DNA from: G958296245 sp965262055
GTDB lineage: Bacteria; Chloroflexota; Dehalococcoidia; Lucifugimonadales; G958296245
Assembly: GCA_965262055.1 (NCBI GenBank)
Contig: CBDHEI010000001.1
Coordinates: 248,001 to 312,000 of the forward strand
DNA: 64,000 bases
Direction: 5' to 3'
Part shown: in pieces, positions 1-11,000 of the stretch
Layout of the letters: the number at the start of each line of letters is the position of its first letter
Numbering within the stretch: the stretch's first letter is position 1
Program-made: the position numbers and the translations under genes
Notes under the pieces: model-generated
Told to the model about the DNA's origin: nothing
Seen by the model: only the letters and a program-made list of their open reading frames with translations
Databases searched by the model: none

Positions 1-612
1 CTGATACGCCTTGTACTTCTTGTAGCTGTAGAGCGCCTGCTGCTTGTGCGTCTCCACCAGCGTGGCGTCCATGTCCAACGTGGCTTGAGCGCAGGGCGAA
101 CGGCTCTGTACGAAGCTCACCATATCGGCGTTCACCTTATGCAGACCCCCCAGCGCTTCGTTGGGTGAAGGTATGAACGCTCTGTGAGCTTCCCGACTGG
201 ACTCCTCGCCCGCCTCGTGGAATCTCTCCAGGTACCGGAACACCGCCGACTCCGATGGCATGCTCCGCCGACGCTCTACACGCCATCGCTCTTCCAACGC
301 TCTACGCTCTCGACGACCCATCCCATAGCTCTCGACTTCCCGAAGCACCCTGCACAACCCCGCGTCCTTCTCCAGAACATCCAGATCGACCACTGACTCA
401 CCGCCTGCCAGGTTCAGCAGTATCAGCGAGCTGACCACTTGGCTGTCCGTCCAGCCCTGACCACACTCCCGCAGTCCCACGTGGCGCTCTACCGACGACC
501 TCAAACCTGCTGCGTGCATCAACTCCAAGTACGTCATCATGCCCGCCATCGCCGTCATGCCCGGCGAGCTCTTCTCCTGCTCGTACTGGAACGGCAGAAC
601 CCCTTGCTTCAT
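1..612 (-). CDS. IS1380-family transposase, N-terminal part, runs off the window
   Basis: Reading the minus strand from an ATG at 612 gives an uninterrupted frame of about 204 codons to the window edge. It begins MKQGVLPFQYEQEK and contains the block ATLDMDATLVETHK, followed by ALYSYKKYKAYQ. The D-x-D-A-T-L-V-E-x-x-K pattern is the first catalytic-Asp region of IS1380-type DDE transposases (known family feature). It is a different element from the seven repeated copies in this window and from the element between cas3 and cas8e. Its upstream end near 613-661 abuts a Calx-beta repeat gene, so it probably truncated that gene. The C-terminal half lies outside the window, so intactness is unknown. 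Confidence 0.8.
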   Translation of the reverse strand, partial: MKQGVLPFQYEQEKSSPGMTAMAGMMTYLELMHAAGLRSSVERHVGLRECGQGWTDSQVVSSLILLNLAGGESVVDLDVLEKDAGLCRVLREVESYGMGRRERRALEERWRVERRRSMPSESAVFRYLERFHEAGEESSREAHRAFIPSPNEALGGLHKVNADMVSFVQSRSPCAQATLDMDATLVETHKQQALYSYKKYKAYQ

Positions 613-662
613 AATAGGTGCACCTCGTTGGTGATCGTTTCTCTCTTCCAAGAAACATCTTA

Positions 663-883
663 GCCCCCTTCACGGCGGGCTCCAACGAGGTCTTCTTCTT
701 CTCTAGGTGGGGAATCTGGGCAGCTGTGGCCAACGTCAAAATCACCGACAACGACCACGTTCCCATAACCATCTCCTGGAAGCAGAGCACCCACACCGTC
801 GACGAGGATGTAGGGACGCTCACCCTCAACGCCGTACTGGTCACAACCAAGGACAAGGCCCCGGAAAGCGGGTTCTCCGTAAG
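663..883 (+). pseudogene. Calx-beta repeat protein, segment 1 (5' end missing)
   Basis: First visible piece of a large Calx-beta repeat gene. From about 733 it reads VKITDNDHVPITISW, then an acidic VDEDVGTLTL block and TTKDKAPESGFSV, the same repeat grammar as the segment at 2587-5007. Upstream it runs into the end of the IS1380-type element at the window edge, so the true start lies elsewhere. It stops at the 5-bp duplication GTAAG (879-883), where IS copy 1 is inserted. Joining base 883 to base 2592 restores GFSV-RVTVSTADGSA in one frame. Confidence 0.75.
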
Positions 884-2586
884 CCCGAATCCACCGAAAG
901 ACGACTTTGGGGACAGTCCTTGAAGAAGCCAGAGGGTGCTCCTCTGAATCTGGGAGAATGGTTTTGAAACAGAAAACCGCCCGGAAACAAGGAGCACCCA
1001 GTAGATGCTGCCACAGAACAATCCCGACCGTATCGGCGTCGTCTTTGACGACCACCGCCTGGTGGCCAATGCCGGCCTGCTCCTGCCGGCCACCCTTGCA
1101 CAGCACCTGGGCCTGCGGGAACTCGCCGACCATCACCTCGACCTCGGCTGCGCACCGGGGCGGGCGAACACGGGGGACAAACTGCTGACGCTGGTCGCTT
1201 CCGCGCTGGCGGGCGGCGACTTCATCGACGACGCCGATGCGCTGCGTGCTGGTGGGACGGTCGGTGTTCTCGGCTGCGTGGTCAAGGCGCCATCCACCCT
1301 GGGCACCTTCCTGCGCAGTTTCCGGTGGGGGCATGTCCGTCAACTCGACCGGGTGAGCCGCCAGTTGCTGGCACGCGCATGGGCCGCTGGGGCCGGACCC
1401 GGCGACTCGCCCCTGACCATCGACCTGGACTCCACCATCTGCGAGACCTATGGACTGGACAAAGAAGGGGCGCGACACCACAACTACACCGGCGCGCGGG
1501 GCTATCACCCACTGCTGGCCATCGCCGCCGGAACCGGCGATGTGCTGATGTCCCGGCTGCGCGAGGGCCGTGCCAACACCGCTCGCGGCGCTGCCCACTT
1601 CCTGCGTGAAACGGTGGGGCGGGTGCGCTACGGTGGGGCCAGCGGCCAACTCACGGTGCGCGCCGACAGCGGTTTCTACGCCCACGCTCTCGTCGCCGTC
1701 TGCCGCGAGATGGGTGTCCGCTTCTCCATCACCATCCGCCAGCACAAAGGCCTGCGGGAGTTGATTGAGGCGATCCCCGAGCAGGACTGGACGCCGATTC
1801 CCTACTGGATGGACGGCGCCGCCGATGTGGCCGAGACCACCTATACCCCCTTCCAGAGTGAACCCGACGCCGCGCCGGTGCGGCTCATCGTCCGGCGGGT
1901 GAAGCCCACGCCCGGTTCCCAGTTGGCCCTCTTCGCCACCTACAGCTATCACGGCTTCATCACCGACCGGGACGGGGAAACCCTGGAACTGGAGGCCGAT
2001 CATCGCCGCCACGCCGAGATCGAGAACGCCATTCGAGACCTGAAACACGGCGTCGGACTCAACCATCTCCCCTCGGGGCGCTTCGCCGCCAACGGCGCCT
2101 GGCTGGCGGTGCAGGTGATGGCACACAACCTCGCCCGCTGGACAGCGCGCATCGGTCTGGCCGAACGGACCGTGACCACCAAGACCCTCAGGCGGCGGGT
2201 CTTCGCTCTGGTGGGACGGATCACCCACTCGGCGCGCCGCCTTACCCTGCATCTTCCCCAGCATTGGCCTTGGGAAACCCAGTTCACTCGCGCCATGGCC
2301 CGGCTGCGAGCCATTCCACTCCCCGCCTGACTGCCAGCCTGCAACTGACCCAACTTCCCTGCAAACTCGTGCCACCCCGGTCCGCGAGAGTTCCCTGCTG
2401 CGTATTCTCTCGCCATCCCGCGCATCGCAGCTCCCGCAGAGGGCCATAGGGGCCCTATGCGGCGACTGAAGACCGTTCGCCGACCTCCAATCTACCCCAA
2501 TGAGCCCAGCCATCTCCCCTGTAGCTCCCTCACCCACCCTGCCGCTGTCCTCACGCCGTCCATAGGTGTCCTTCGGTGGATTCGGG
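884..2586 (+). mobile_element. IS1380-family element, copy 1 of 7
   Basis: A 1703-bp element starting CCCGAATCCACCGAA and ending TTCGGTGGATTCGGG (15-bp perfect terminal inverted repeats). It is flanked by GTAAG at 879-883 and 2587-2591, a 5-bp target duplication. One transposase gene lies on the plus strand. Removal restores the Calx-beta reading frame, so the insertion is young relative to the gene's decay. Sister copies are at 5008, 13991, 22173, 53133, 55773 and 59901. Confidence 0.95.
1005..2330 (+). CDS. IS1380-family DDE transposase (copy 1)
   Basis: A 441-aa transposase starting MLPQNNPDRIGVVFDDHR. The likely catalytic triad is D142 (IDLDST), D221 (RADSGFY) and E340 in HAEIENAIRDLKHG, which fits the E-x6-K spacing of IS4/IS1380 DDE enzymes. 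It cuts and joins the element ends. It is full length for the family (about 430-470 aa) and has no frameshift, so it may be active. Copy 1 has Leu where most copies have Met in GDK(M/L)LTLV, a variant shared only with copy 7. The antisense strand stays open for over 580 codons, which is a GC-bias shadow. Confidence 0.93.
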   Translation: MLPQNNPDRIGVVFDDHRLVANAGLLLPATLAQHLGLRELADHHLDLGCAPGRANTGDKLLTLVASALAGGDFIDDADALRAGGTVGVLGCVVKAPSTLGTFLRSFRWGHVRQLDRVSRQLLARAWAAGAGPGDSPLTIDLDSTICETYGLDKEGARHHNYTGARGYHPLLAIAAGTGDVLMSRLREGRANTARGAAHFLRETVGRVRYGGASGQLTVRADSGFYAHALVAVCREMGVRFSITIRQHKGLRELIEAIPEQDWTPIPYWMDGAADVAETTYTPFQSEPDAAPVRLIVRRVKPTPGSQLALFATYSYHGFITDRDGETLELEADHRRHAEIENAIRDLKHGVGLNHLPSGRFAANGAWLAVQVMAHNLARWTARIGLAERTVTTKTLRRRVFALVGRITHSARRLTLHLPQHWPWETQFTRAMARLRAIPLPA

Positions 2587-5007
2587 GTAAGGGTTACCGT
2601 GTCAACCGCCGACGGGAGCGCACAACAGAACGCCGACTACAGGCGGTTGTCCACCACTGTAACCTTCCGCCAAGCCGACTTCACCCGGGCGGAGGTGAAC
2701 GGCGACCAGAGGTATCTCGCCGAAAGGCCGTTCACCATATCCATATTCGACGACAACGTCGACGAGGAGAATGAGACCTTCACCGTAAGCCTGGCCTACT
2801 CAGGCGCGAGCCAGCCCCACCTCCTGGAAGGGACAACTACTGCGAACGTAACCATCGTAGACAACGACCACGTGCCTGTAACCCTGGGCTGGGAGCAGAC
2901 CACGTTTTCGGTGGACGAGAATGTGGGCGCCGTGACTCTGCGCGCAGTCGCGGTCACCACCAAGGACAAGTTGCCCGAGCCTGGCTCCTCGTTCGACGTG
3001 TCTGTCTCCACCTCCGACGGCGGCGCAACTCAGCCCGAAGACTACTCCCAGCTTTCCGATACAGTGACCTTCAGCCGGACCGACTTCAGCCCGGCGACCG
3101 TCAATGGACAGCAACGGTACAGCGCCACTAAGCAGTTCACGGTATTAATCGCCGACGATACCGAGGACGAATCCGACGAGAGCTTCACGGCGACTCTGGA
3201 ACTCCTGGACGCCAGCTTGACCCACCTACAGCTGGGCCCCTCCACAGCGACGGTTACCATAGTCGACAACGAGCACGTGCCTGTCACCATCGATTGGGAG
3301 CGGACTACCGTTACCGTGGACGAAGGCGTGCCTACCGCGACTCTTCGTGCCGTCGCCGTCACCACGAAGGACAAGATGCCCGAAACCGGCTTCTCCTTCG
3401 ACGTATCTGTCTACACCGCCGACGGTAGCGCGTCGCAGAACACCGACTACACCCGCCTCTCCGATACAGTGACTTTCGACCGGACCGACTTCAGCCGGGC
3501 GGCCGTCAGCGGCCAACGGCGCTACAGGGCCGTAAAGCAGGTCGAGGTGGCCATCGTCGACGACACCGACGACGAGCCGGACGAGGACCTCACCGTGACG
3601 ATGGCCTACGCCAACCCCGGCTTGCCACACTTGCAGGGAGGCCCAGCCACAGCCACCGTAACGATCACCGACAACGACCACGTGCCCGTCACCATCGAGT
3701 GGGAGCAGACCTTCTTTACCGTGGACGAAGGCGCGGGCGCTGTCACCCTCCGCGCCGTAGCCGTCACCACCAAAGACAAGATGCCCGAACCAGGCTTCTC
3801 CTTCTCAGTGTCCACCTACACCGCCGAGGGCACCGCTTCTCGGATAGAAGACTACCGTGCGTTGGACACCACGACGGCTTTCAACCGCAACGACTTCAAC
3901 CAAGCAACCGTCAACGGCCTGCTGCGTTACCGTGCTGTCAAAGAGTTCACCCTGAACATAGTAGACGACGCCAACGACGAACCCGACGAGAGCTTCACGG
4001 CGACCGTTGCCTACTCGAACCCCGGCCTCCCCCATCTGCAGGGCTCCTCCTCCTCTGCGACCGTTACCATCACCGATAACGACCACGTCTCCGTAGTCCT
4101 GGGCTGGGAGCAGACAGCGTTCGTCGTCGAAGAGGCTTCGGTCCCCGGCTCGACCCGGCCCGTTACTCTCCGAGCCATCGCCGCCACCACAAAGGACAAG
4201 AGGCCGGAGAGCGGCTTCTCCTTCGACGCATCCGTAGCAACCGCCGACGGCTCCGCCACCCAACCCGCGGACTACGAGCCTCTGTCCACCACGGTAACCT
4301 TCAGCCGAAGCGACTTCAGTCCGACAACCATCAATGGCGAACGACGCTACCGTGCGGAGAAGCAGTTCAACGTACTCATCAAGCACGACAACGCCCTTGA
4401 GCCCAACGAGCGCTTCACTGTCAGGCTCGCCTACTCGGACCCCGGTCAGCCGCACCTCCTGGAGGGCGATTTGACCGTGACGGTCACCATAACCGACGAC
4501 ATATCCTCCACTGTGGACCTGGCCGCGTCTGTCTTCGGCTCATCGTCCCGCGCCTCTCGTGGCGATGAGCTGGTCTACAGCTATACCGTCACCAACAACG
4601 GCCCAGCCACATCAACTAGAACGGTACTTACTACCACTCTCGACCCTGGAGTGAGCTTCATATCCGCCACGTCCACCTTCCCGTGCTCCCACTCCGGACG
4701 ATCGACGGGCGGTGTCGTTACGTGCGAGTTCGGCACTCTCAGTACGGGCGGAACGGCATCCGGCACCATCGCCGTCCGGGTCGCTCCAACAGCCGCTGCG
4801 GACATCACTGCCACCTTCTCCGCGAACGGCCGCGAGCTCGACAACAGCCCGGGGAACAACACGACCACCGGTCTCACCGAGCTCGATACGCCACCCCAGC
4901 GTGTCACCAGCCTGAGAGCCACGGGAGACACCGACCACATCGACCTATCGTGGAGCAGGCCGGTAGACAATGGCAGTTCCATTACGGCCTACGAGCTGGA
5001 GCGTAAG
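2587..5007 (+). pseudogene. Calx-beta repeat protein, segment 2 (main repeat region)
   Basis: The middle of a secreted or surface repeat protein. It holds about five Calx-beta-like units of roughly 125 residues. Each begins D-N-D-H-V-(P/S)-V, continues with a TTKDK(L/M/R)PE loop and YxADGSA(S/T)Q, and ends with a DDxxDExDExFT acidic segment that in this family binds calcium (known of Calx-beta). A DUF11/CARDB-like beta domain follows (about 4500-4880: VYSYTVTNNGPATS, LDPGVSFISA), then the first half of a fibronectin type III domain ending YELER. The frame continues into segment 3 after IS copy 2 is removed. A GTG inside the end of copy 1 (2566) is in frame and could start a truncated product. 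The 5' end lies beyond the window, so the signal peptide is not seen. Confidence 0.85.
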
Positions 5008-6710
5008 CCCGAATCCACCGAAGGACACCTATGGACGGCGTGAGGACAGCGGCAGGGTGGGTGAGGGAGCTACAGGGGAGATGGCTGGGCTCATTGGGGT
5101 AGATTGGAGGTCGGCGAACGGTCTTCAGTCGCCGCATAGGGCCCCTATGGCCCTCTGCGGGAGCTGCGATGCGCGGGATGGCGAGAGAATACGCAGCAGG
5201 GAACTCTCGCGGACCGGGGTGGCACGAGTTTGCAGGGAAGTTGGGTCAGTTGCAGGCTGGCAGTCAGGCGGGGAGTGGAATGGCTCGCAGCCGGGCCATG
5301 GCGCGAGTGAACTGGGTTTCCCAAGGCCAATGCTGGGGAAGATGCAGGGTAAGGCGGCGCGCCGAGCGGGTGATCCGTCCCACCAGAGCGAAGACCCGCC
5401 GCCTGAGGGTCTTGGTGGTCACGGTCCGTTCGGCCAGACCGATGCGCGCTGTCCAGCGGGCGAGGTTGTGTGCCATCACCTGCACCGCCAGCCAGGCGCC
5501 GTTGGCGGCGAAGCGCCCCGAGGGGAGATGGTTGAGTCCGACGCCGTGTTTCAGGTCTCGAATGGCGTTCTCGATCTCGGCGTGGCGGCGATGATCGGCC
5601 TCCAGTTCCAGGGTTTCCCCGTCCCGGTCGGTGATGAAGCCGTGATAGCTGTAGGTGGCGAAGAGGGCCAACTGGGAACCGGGCGTGGGCTTCACCCGCC
5701 GGACGATGAGCCGCACCGGCGCGGCGTCGGGTTCACTCTGGAAGGGGGTATAGGTGGTCTCGGCCACATCGGCGGCGCCGTCCATCCAGTAGGGAATCGG
5801 CGTCCAGTCCTGCTCGGGGATCGCCTCAATCAACTCCCGCAGGCCTTTGTGCTGGCGGATGGTGATGGAGAAGCGGACACCCATCTCGCGGCAGACGGCG
5901 ACGAGAGCGTGGGCGTAGAAGCCGCTGTCGGCGCGCACCGTGAGTTGGCCGCTGGCCCCACCGTAGCGCACCCGCCCCACCGTTTCACGCAGGAAGTGGG
6001 CAGCGCCGCGAGCGGTGTTGGCACGGCCCTCGCGCAGCCGGGACATCAGCACATCGCCGGTTCCGGCGGCGATGGCCAGCAGTGGGTGATAGCCCCGCGC
6101 GCCGGTGTAGTTGTGGTGTCGCGCCCCTTCTTTGTCCAGTCCATAGGTCTCGCAGATGGTGGAGTCCAGGTCGATGGTCAGGGGCGAGTCGCCGGGTCCG
6201 GCCCCAGCGGCCCATGCGCGTGCCAGCAACTGGCGGCTCACCCGGTCGAGTTGACGGACATGCCCCCACCGGAAACTGCGCAGGAAGGTGCCCAGGGTGG
6301 ATGGCGCCTTGACCACGCAGCCGAGAACACCGACCGTCCCACCAGCACGCAGCGCATCGGCGTCGTCGATGAAGTCGCCGCCCGCCAGCGCGGAAGCGAC
6401 CAGCGTCAGCATTTTGTCCCCCGTGTTCGCCCGCCCCGGTGCGCAGCCGAGGTCGAGGTGATGGTCGGCGAGTTCCCGCAGGCCCAGGTGCTGTGCAAGG
6501 GTGGCCGGCAGGAGCAGGCCGGCATTGGCCACCAGGCGGTGGTCGTCAAAGACGACGCCGATACGGTCGGGATTGTTCTGTGGCAGCATCTACTGGGTGC
6601 TCCTTGTTTCCGGGCGGTTTTCTGTTTCAAAACCATTCTCCCAGATTCAGAGGAGCACCCTCTGGCTTCTTCAAGGACTGTCCCCAAAGTCGTCTTTCGG
6701 TGGATTCGGG
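5008..6710 (-). mobile_element. IS1380-family element, copy 2 of 7
   Basis: A 1703-bp copy with CCCGAATCCACCGAA ends, in minus orientation relative to its transposase. The GTAAG duplication lies at 5003-5007 and 6711-6715. It splits the fibronectin III domain of the Calx-beta protein; removal joins YELERK to EEGGTYAPVS in frame. Copies 1 and 2 sit in the same gene in opposite orientations and could support inversion of the 2.4 kb between them. Confidence 0.95.
5264..6589 (-). CDS. IS1380-family DDE transposase (copy 2)
   Basis: A 441-aa transposase, intact, nearly identical to copy 1. Distinguishing residues are GDKMLTLV near position 60, RSARRL (His to Arg) and HWPWETQ near the C terminus. 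The catalytic D, D and E motifs are unchanged. No disabling mutation is seen. Confidence 0.93.
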   Translation of the reverse strand: MLPQNNPDRIGVVFDDHRLVANAGLLLPATLAQHLGLRELADHHLDLGCAPGRANTGDKMLTLVASALAGGDFIDDADALRAGGTVGVLGCVVKAPSTLGTFLRSFRWGHVRQLDRVSRQLLARAWAAGAGPGDSPLTIDLDSTICETYGLDKEGARHHNYTGARGYHPLLAIAAGTGDVLMSRLREGRANTARGAAHFLRETVGRVRYGGASGQLTVRADSGFYAHALVAVCREMGVRFSITIRQHKGLRELIEAIPEQDWTPIPYWMDGAADVAETTYTPFQSEPDAAPVRLIVRRVKPTPGSQLALFATYSYHGFITDRDGETLELEADHRRHAEIENAIRDLKHGVGLNHLPSGRFAANGAWLAVQVMAHNLARWTARIGLAERTVTTKTLRRRVFALVGRITRSARRLTLHLPQHWPWETQFTRAMARLRAIPLPA

Positions 6711-6715
6711 GTAAG

Positions 6716-7888
6716 GAGGAAGGCGGGACATACGCCCCCGTCTCTCCCCCGCCCGCAGTCTCTGCCACCACATATCTGGACAATCAAGTCTCCGACGGAA
6801 CGACCTACACCTACCAGCTGCGAGCAATCAATGCCGACGGCGAGGCCGAATGGTCCAACGAGTCGACTGCCACCCCTGGGGTAACTAATCCGCCGCCGCC
6901 CCCTCCGCCCCTGATAACCGGCGTGATCGGCGGTGCCGTTCCCAGCGGAGGTGGCGGAGGAGGAGGCGGAACCCCTCCGGCCTCATCGCTGATCGTCTTC
7001 GCCCCGTCCTCCCTGTCGTTCGAGGCCGTCGTGGGCGGCGACAACCCGCCCTCTCAGTCCCTCCGCGTCTGGAACTCGGAGGAGCGGGAGATGGCCTTCG
7101 GCACTTCGGAAAACGCCGCATGGCTTTCCCGGACGCCCTCGGCTGGCATTTCGGACGGCCCGGACGACGCCGTAAGGATTACCCTTTCTGTGGACGTGTC
7201 GAGCCTGGAGGCGGGCTCGTACACCGCCTCCGTCCGCATAAGCGGCCGCAGGATAGGGAACTCACCCCAACGCGTGCCCGTGACCCTGACGGTGCGCTCG
7301 CCGGGATATGCCCGCGAACGCGTCTCTCCCGGCGAGCGCACCGAGATCGTCACACCGGACTCCACCTTCCGGCTCATCGTACCCGAAAACGCGGTCTCCG
7401 CCGACGTGGACATAGAAGCGAAGAAGCTTGATGTCGACTCGCTACCCGCGCCACCGGGCGAGCAGGAACGCGTCGTGCTAGCCGTTGAGCTGAACACCTT
7501 CTCACCCGGTGGAGAGACGGCTCAACCGTCGACCTACTCCCCCGGAGCGGAGCTGAGACTGCTGCTGCCCGAGGACGAGGAAGCATCGTGCGACGCAGGC
7601 CGCGTGAGGGTGTACCGGGTGGACGCCGGAGAGTGGGAGCTCCTTGAGCACCGCTGCGAGACTGACGACACTGATCGCGTCTGGGCCGTATCGGTGCTGA
7701 CAAGCTTCAGCACCTTCGCATTGACCGTCGACGACACCGCTTATCCCACGGGGTCCATCTGCTGGTCGGTGTCGAACATACTCTCTTGGACTACCTCCAA
7801 GACTTCCGGCAGCCAGGCTGCCTCCAACACACTCCTCGTCTGGCTGGAGGGCGTGCTGAGGCTCTGGCTCAGCCTCTCCTGCCGGTGA
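6716..7888 (+). pseudogene. Calx-beta repeat protein, segment 3 (C-terminal module)
   Basis: 3' end of the gene interrupted by IS copies 1 and 2. Order: the rest of a fibronectin III domain (TTYTYQLRAINADGEAEWS), a Pro-rich then Gly-rich hinge (about 6890-6975), and a BACON-like or abnormal-spindle-like beta domain (SLSFEAVVGGDNPPSQSLRV). A ZU5-like beta region comes next (TPDSTFRLIVPENAVSADVD), and then a short hydrophobic tail, NTLLVWLEGVLRLWLSLSCR, before the stop. The BACON-like part, the CDAGRVRVYRVDAGEWELL block and the tail are nearly identical to the end of the protein at 8027-15809. They may anchor or export both proteins; this role is inferred. Confidence 0.8.
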
Positions 7889-7900
7889 AGGGGTAGTAAT

Positions 7901-7930
7901 TTGACTTGTAGCGAACGCGAGTGCTAATGC
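7901..7930 (+). promoter_or_regulatory. Putative sigma70-type promoter
   Basis: TTGACT at 7901-7906 and TAATGC at 7925-7930, 18 bp apart, preceded by TG two bases upstream of the -10. The sequence around it, including the GCGAACG spacer block and the GGGGTA upstream, recurs at 15821-15850 after the second repeat-protein gene. It would drive the gene at 8027. Confidence 0.5.
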
Positions 7931-8026
7931 TTCCCCATGTCCTCACTGGTAACATACCTCGCTGAGCCGCCACCGAGGCTCCCTCGATAGGATGGGAATC
8001 CCCAGATTGGCGCTGGCCGCATACCA

Positions 8027-11000
8027 ATGATTAGACTCGCGCCCATTTCGCCAATCCTTGTGCTGGTTCTCGTCACCGCCCTAGAGGTTGATGTGGTGCT
8101 GTCCCTGAAATCGTATGGGCACGGATTCTTGCGGGGCGTCCTGTTCGTCCTCGCTCTGGCGGCGTTGATCGCCACGCTCTTAGCCACTACGCCCGCAGCA
8201 TCCGCGCAGACGCAGGTCCCCGATGCGCCGACGGCGGTCGCCGTGTACAGCATCGAGAGTCAGAAGCTTGAAGTGCGCTGGTCCACATCCGATGCGTCTT
8301 CGACCACCTCGTTCAAGATCCAATGGAAGTCTGGCGCTGAGGAATACGACTCGTCCCGGCAGCTCACCAGCGATCCGGCAACGAGCATCGAGATCGACCA
8401 GTCGACCTCGGCAGGCGACCGGTACGTGGACATCATTACCGGGTTGACCGACGGCGCCGAATATACGGTGCGGGTGATCGCCGTGAACGCTAACGGGGAC
8501 AGCGACCCTTCCGCCACTGCGACTGGCACACCAGCTTCCCAGCCCGGCCAGGCGCGGGAGTTCTGGGAAAACGAGGTCGTCAAGATCTTCGAAAGTTCGT
8601 CTCCCTGGCTGCGGGAAACCTGGGATTACATCACCACTCAGAACGTTCCTGTGTTCTGGACTCCCGGGCCGAGCGGCGCAGCTTTTATTCTCTGCTCCTC
8701 CGTGACCCCGTCGAAATTGAGGGAATGTGATGCGGACGAGGTCCATATCTCCAGGTTCTACATCAACCTGATCTATGGGATCGCTCATGAGTTGGCGCAT
8801 GTGTACACACTGGCGAACCGCGTGACGGCTACGCCCGGTCCGTTGGGGATTGCTCGCCTTTACTTCCATGTTTTGGCTTATCAGGGCAGCCTAGCGGAAC
8901 CGTCCTGCGCTCCCATTGAGATATTCGCCGACGCGGTGATGATTCTCACGATTGGGGACCAGTATCAGAGTTCAGGTTCCTATTGGGCCGGTTGCCCCAT
9001 CACCAAGGACACCGTGAGCGAGCAAGCCCTCGCCGTCGTCAGGAGTGCGCAATCGGGGCAAATGCCGTCCTGGTTGGCCGATAACTACAACGACTCTGAC
9101 GGCAACCCTGACCTTGCGCGTGTCTGGCGTGACGTGAAGGCGATAGAGAATGACACGAATGGGCGAGGGTTTCGGGCGACTGTCGTCTTTCAGTTGCGGG
9201 ACGCATTCGGTGGCTACTGCGACAATCAGAAGGCGACCGATTCGGCGTTCGGCAGCGGGGTCACACGCAATCCCTGGAACGATGGCGGCTGCCTGCCCGA
9301 CGCGCCGGCGAACGTCTCGGCTACAGGGGTTGGCAGCGGGAAGCTGACCGTGTCCTGGCAGGAGCCGCCAGACGACGGCGGCTCGCCGATAACGGGATAC
9401 AAGGTCCAATGGAAGTCCGGCCCACAGGAGTACGAGTCATCGCGGCAAGCGGTAGTCGCGAATCTCTCAGACCCGCGGCGGACGATCAGTGGGTTGACGA
9501 ACGATGTCAGCCATTCAATCAGTGTGTTGGCCTATAACCACAACGGTGACGGAGCAGCGACGGAGGTGACGGCAACGCCGACTGCGACCGACACCACCGC
9601 TCCAACACTGCTGACGGCGCGGGTAGAACGCACGGTGCTGCGCTTGAACTGGAGCGAGGCGATGGACACGTCTTCAAAGCCGGAAACGTCTGCGTTCACG
9701 GTGAACGTCGGCGCCTCCGCTCGCGCGACCGACGAGGTTTCGATCTCAGGCAGTGTCGTCACGCTGATGCTGGAGTCTGCCGTGGATGCGGGCGACGCGG
9801 TGACGGTCAGCTACTCGGCGCCGACCGGCAGCACAGCAACAGCACTCAGGGACTCCGCAGGAAACAACGTTGCCAGCTTTTCGAGCCAGCAGGTCCGCAA
9901 CGATAGGATTCAGATCGTCATCACAGACCCGGGACCGGACAAGACCTACATCTGGGGCAGAGGGTTTGGGGAGCAGGACGCCATCGAGGCGACGGTGACG
10001 TTCGGCGAACCCGTGATCGTAAGCGGCGTGCCGGAACTTCCACTGGAGGTTGGTGCCGAGAGGCGACGCGCGGCCTACCACAGCGGCTCGGGCACGACAT
10101 CCCTGGTGTTTCGGTACGAACTGACCGAAGGCGAGACCGATTCCGACGGCGTCATGGTCCCGAGCAGCGGAGCCATCAGCAAATTGACCGGCCCGGGCCT
10201 GGTCCGCTACGCCTCCACCAAGGCCGTTGCTCCAGCACGACTGTGGGACAGCGTCCGAACCGACTACCTCGTTGACGCTGTGCGCCCAACCCTGGTCCGC
10301 GCGAACGCGTTGGCGAATGGGAACGACGTGACGTTGACATGGGACAAGGCGCTGGATGAAGACTCAGCGCCCACCGCGACCGGTACGGTGTTCTTCAGGG
10401 TCAAAGACACGAGCGACGACACGTCCCGCCAGATCACCGCGATCTCGGTCCTTGGCAAGGTGGTGACCTTGACGCTGTCGTCGGCCGTTTCGGCGACCGA
10501 CCGACTTACCGTCTCCTACGAAGATCCATTCGCTAGCACCCCCGAGTCCCTCCTGATGCAGGTGCAGGACGTCCACAAACCGCTGAAGGACACGCTTGGA
10601 AACCACGCCAGAAAGGACAGCGCCGCGATTTCCATTACCCAGAGCGCGAACAGTCCTTCTGAGTTCCCATCCAGCGAGACCGGGGCCCGCAGGGTGGACG
10701 AGAACACACCTGCTAGACGGATCATTGGCACTCCGATCGCGGCTACAGATGCCGACAACGACCGGCGCACGTACTCGATCTCCGGTACCGACGCCGCCTT
10801 CTTCGATGTGGTTGCGTCGAGCGGCCAACTGCGCACCAAGGCCGCACTGAATCACGAGTCCCGCGACAGTTACTCGTTCACCATGTCGGTTACGGACGGC
10901 AAGGACGTTCACGGATACGCGGACACGACGATCGACGCCACCATCACCGTGACAGTCACGGTCGACGACGTTGACGAGCCTCCGGTGATCACCGGTGTCA

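Noticed and set aside
660..2537. Antisense frame of up to 625 codons over each IS1380 copy (also at 4970, 14040, 22168, 53083, 55869, 59997)
   Set aside because: It mirrors the transposase exactly and has no start signals or motifs. High-GC codon use leaves the complementary frame open. Its conservation follows from copy identity.
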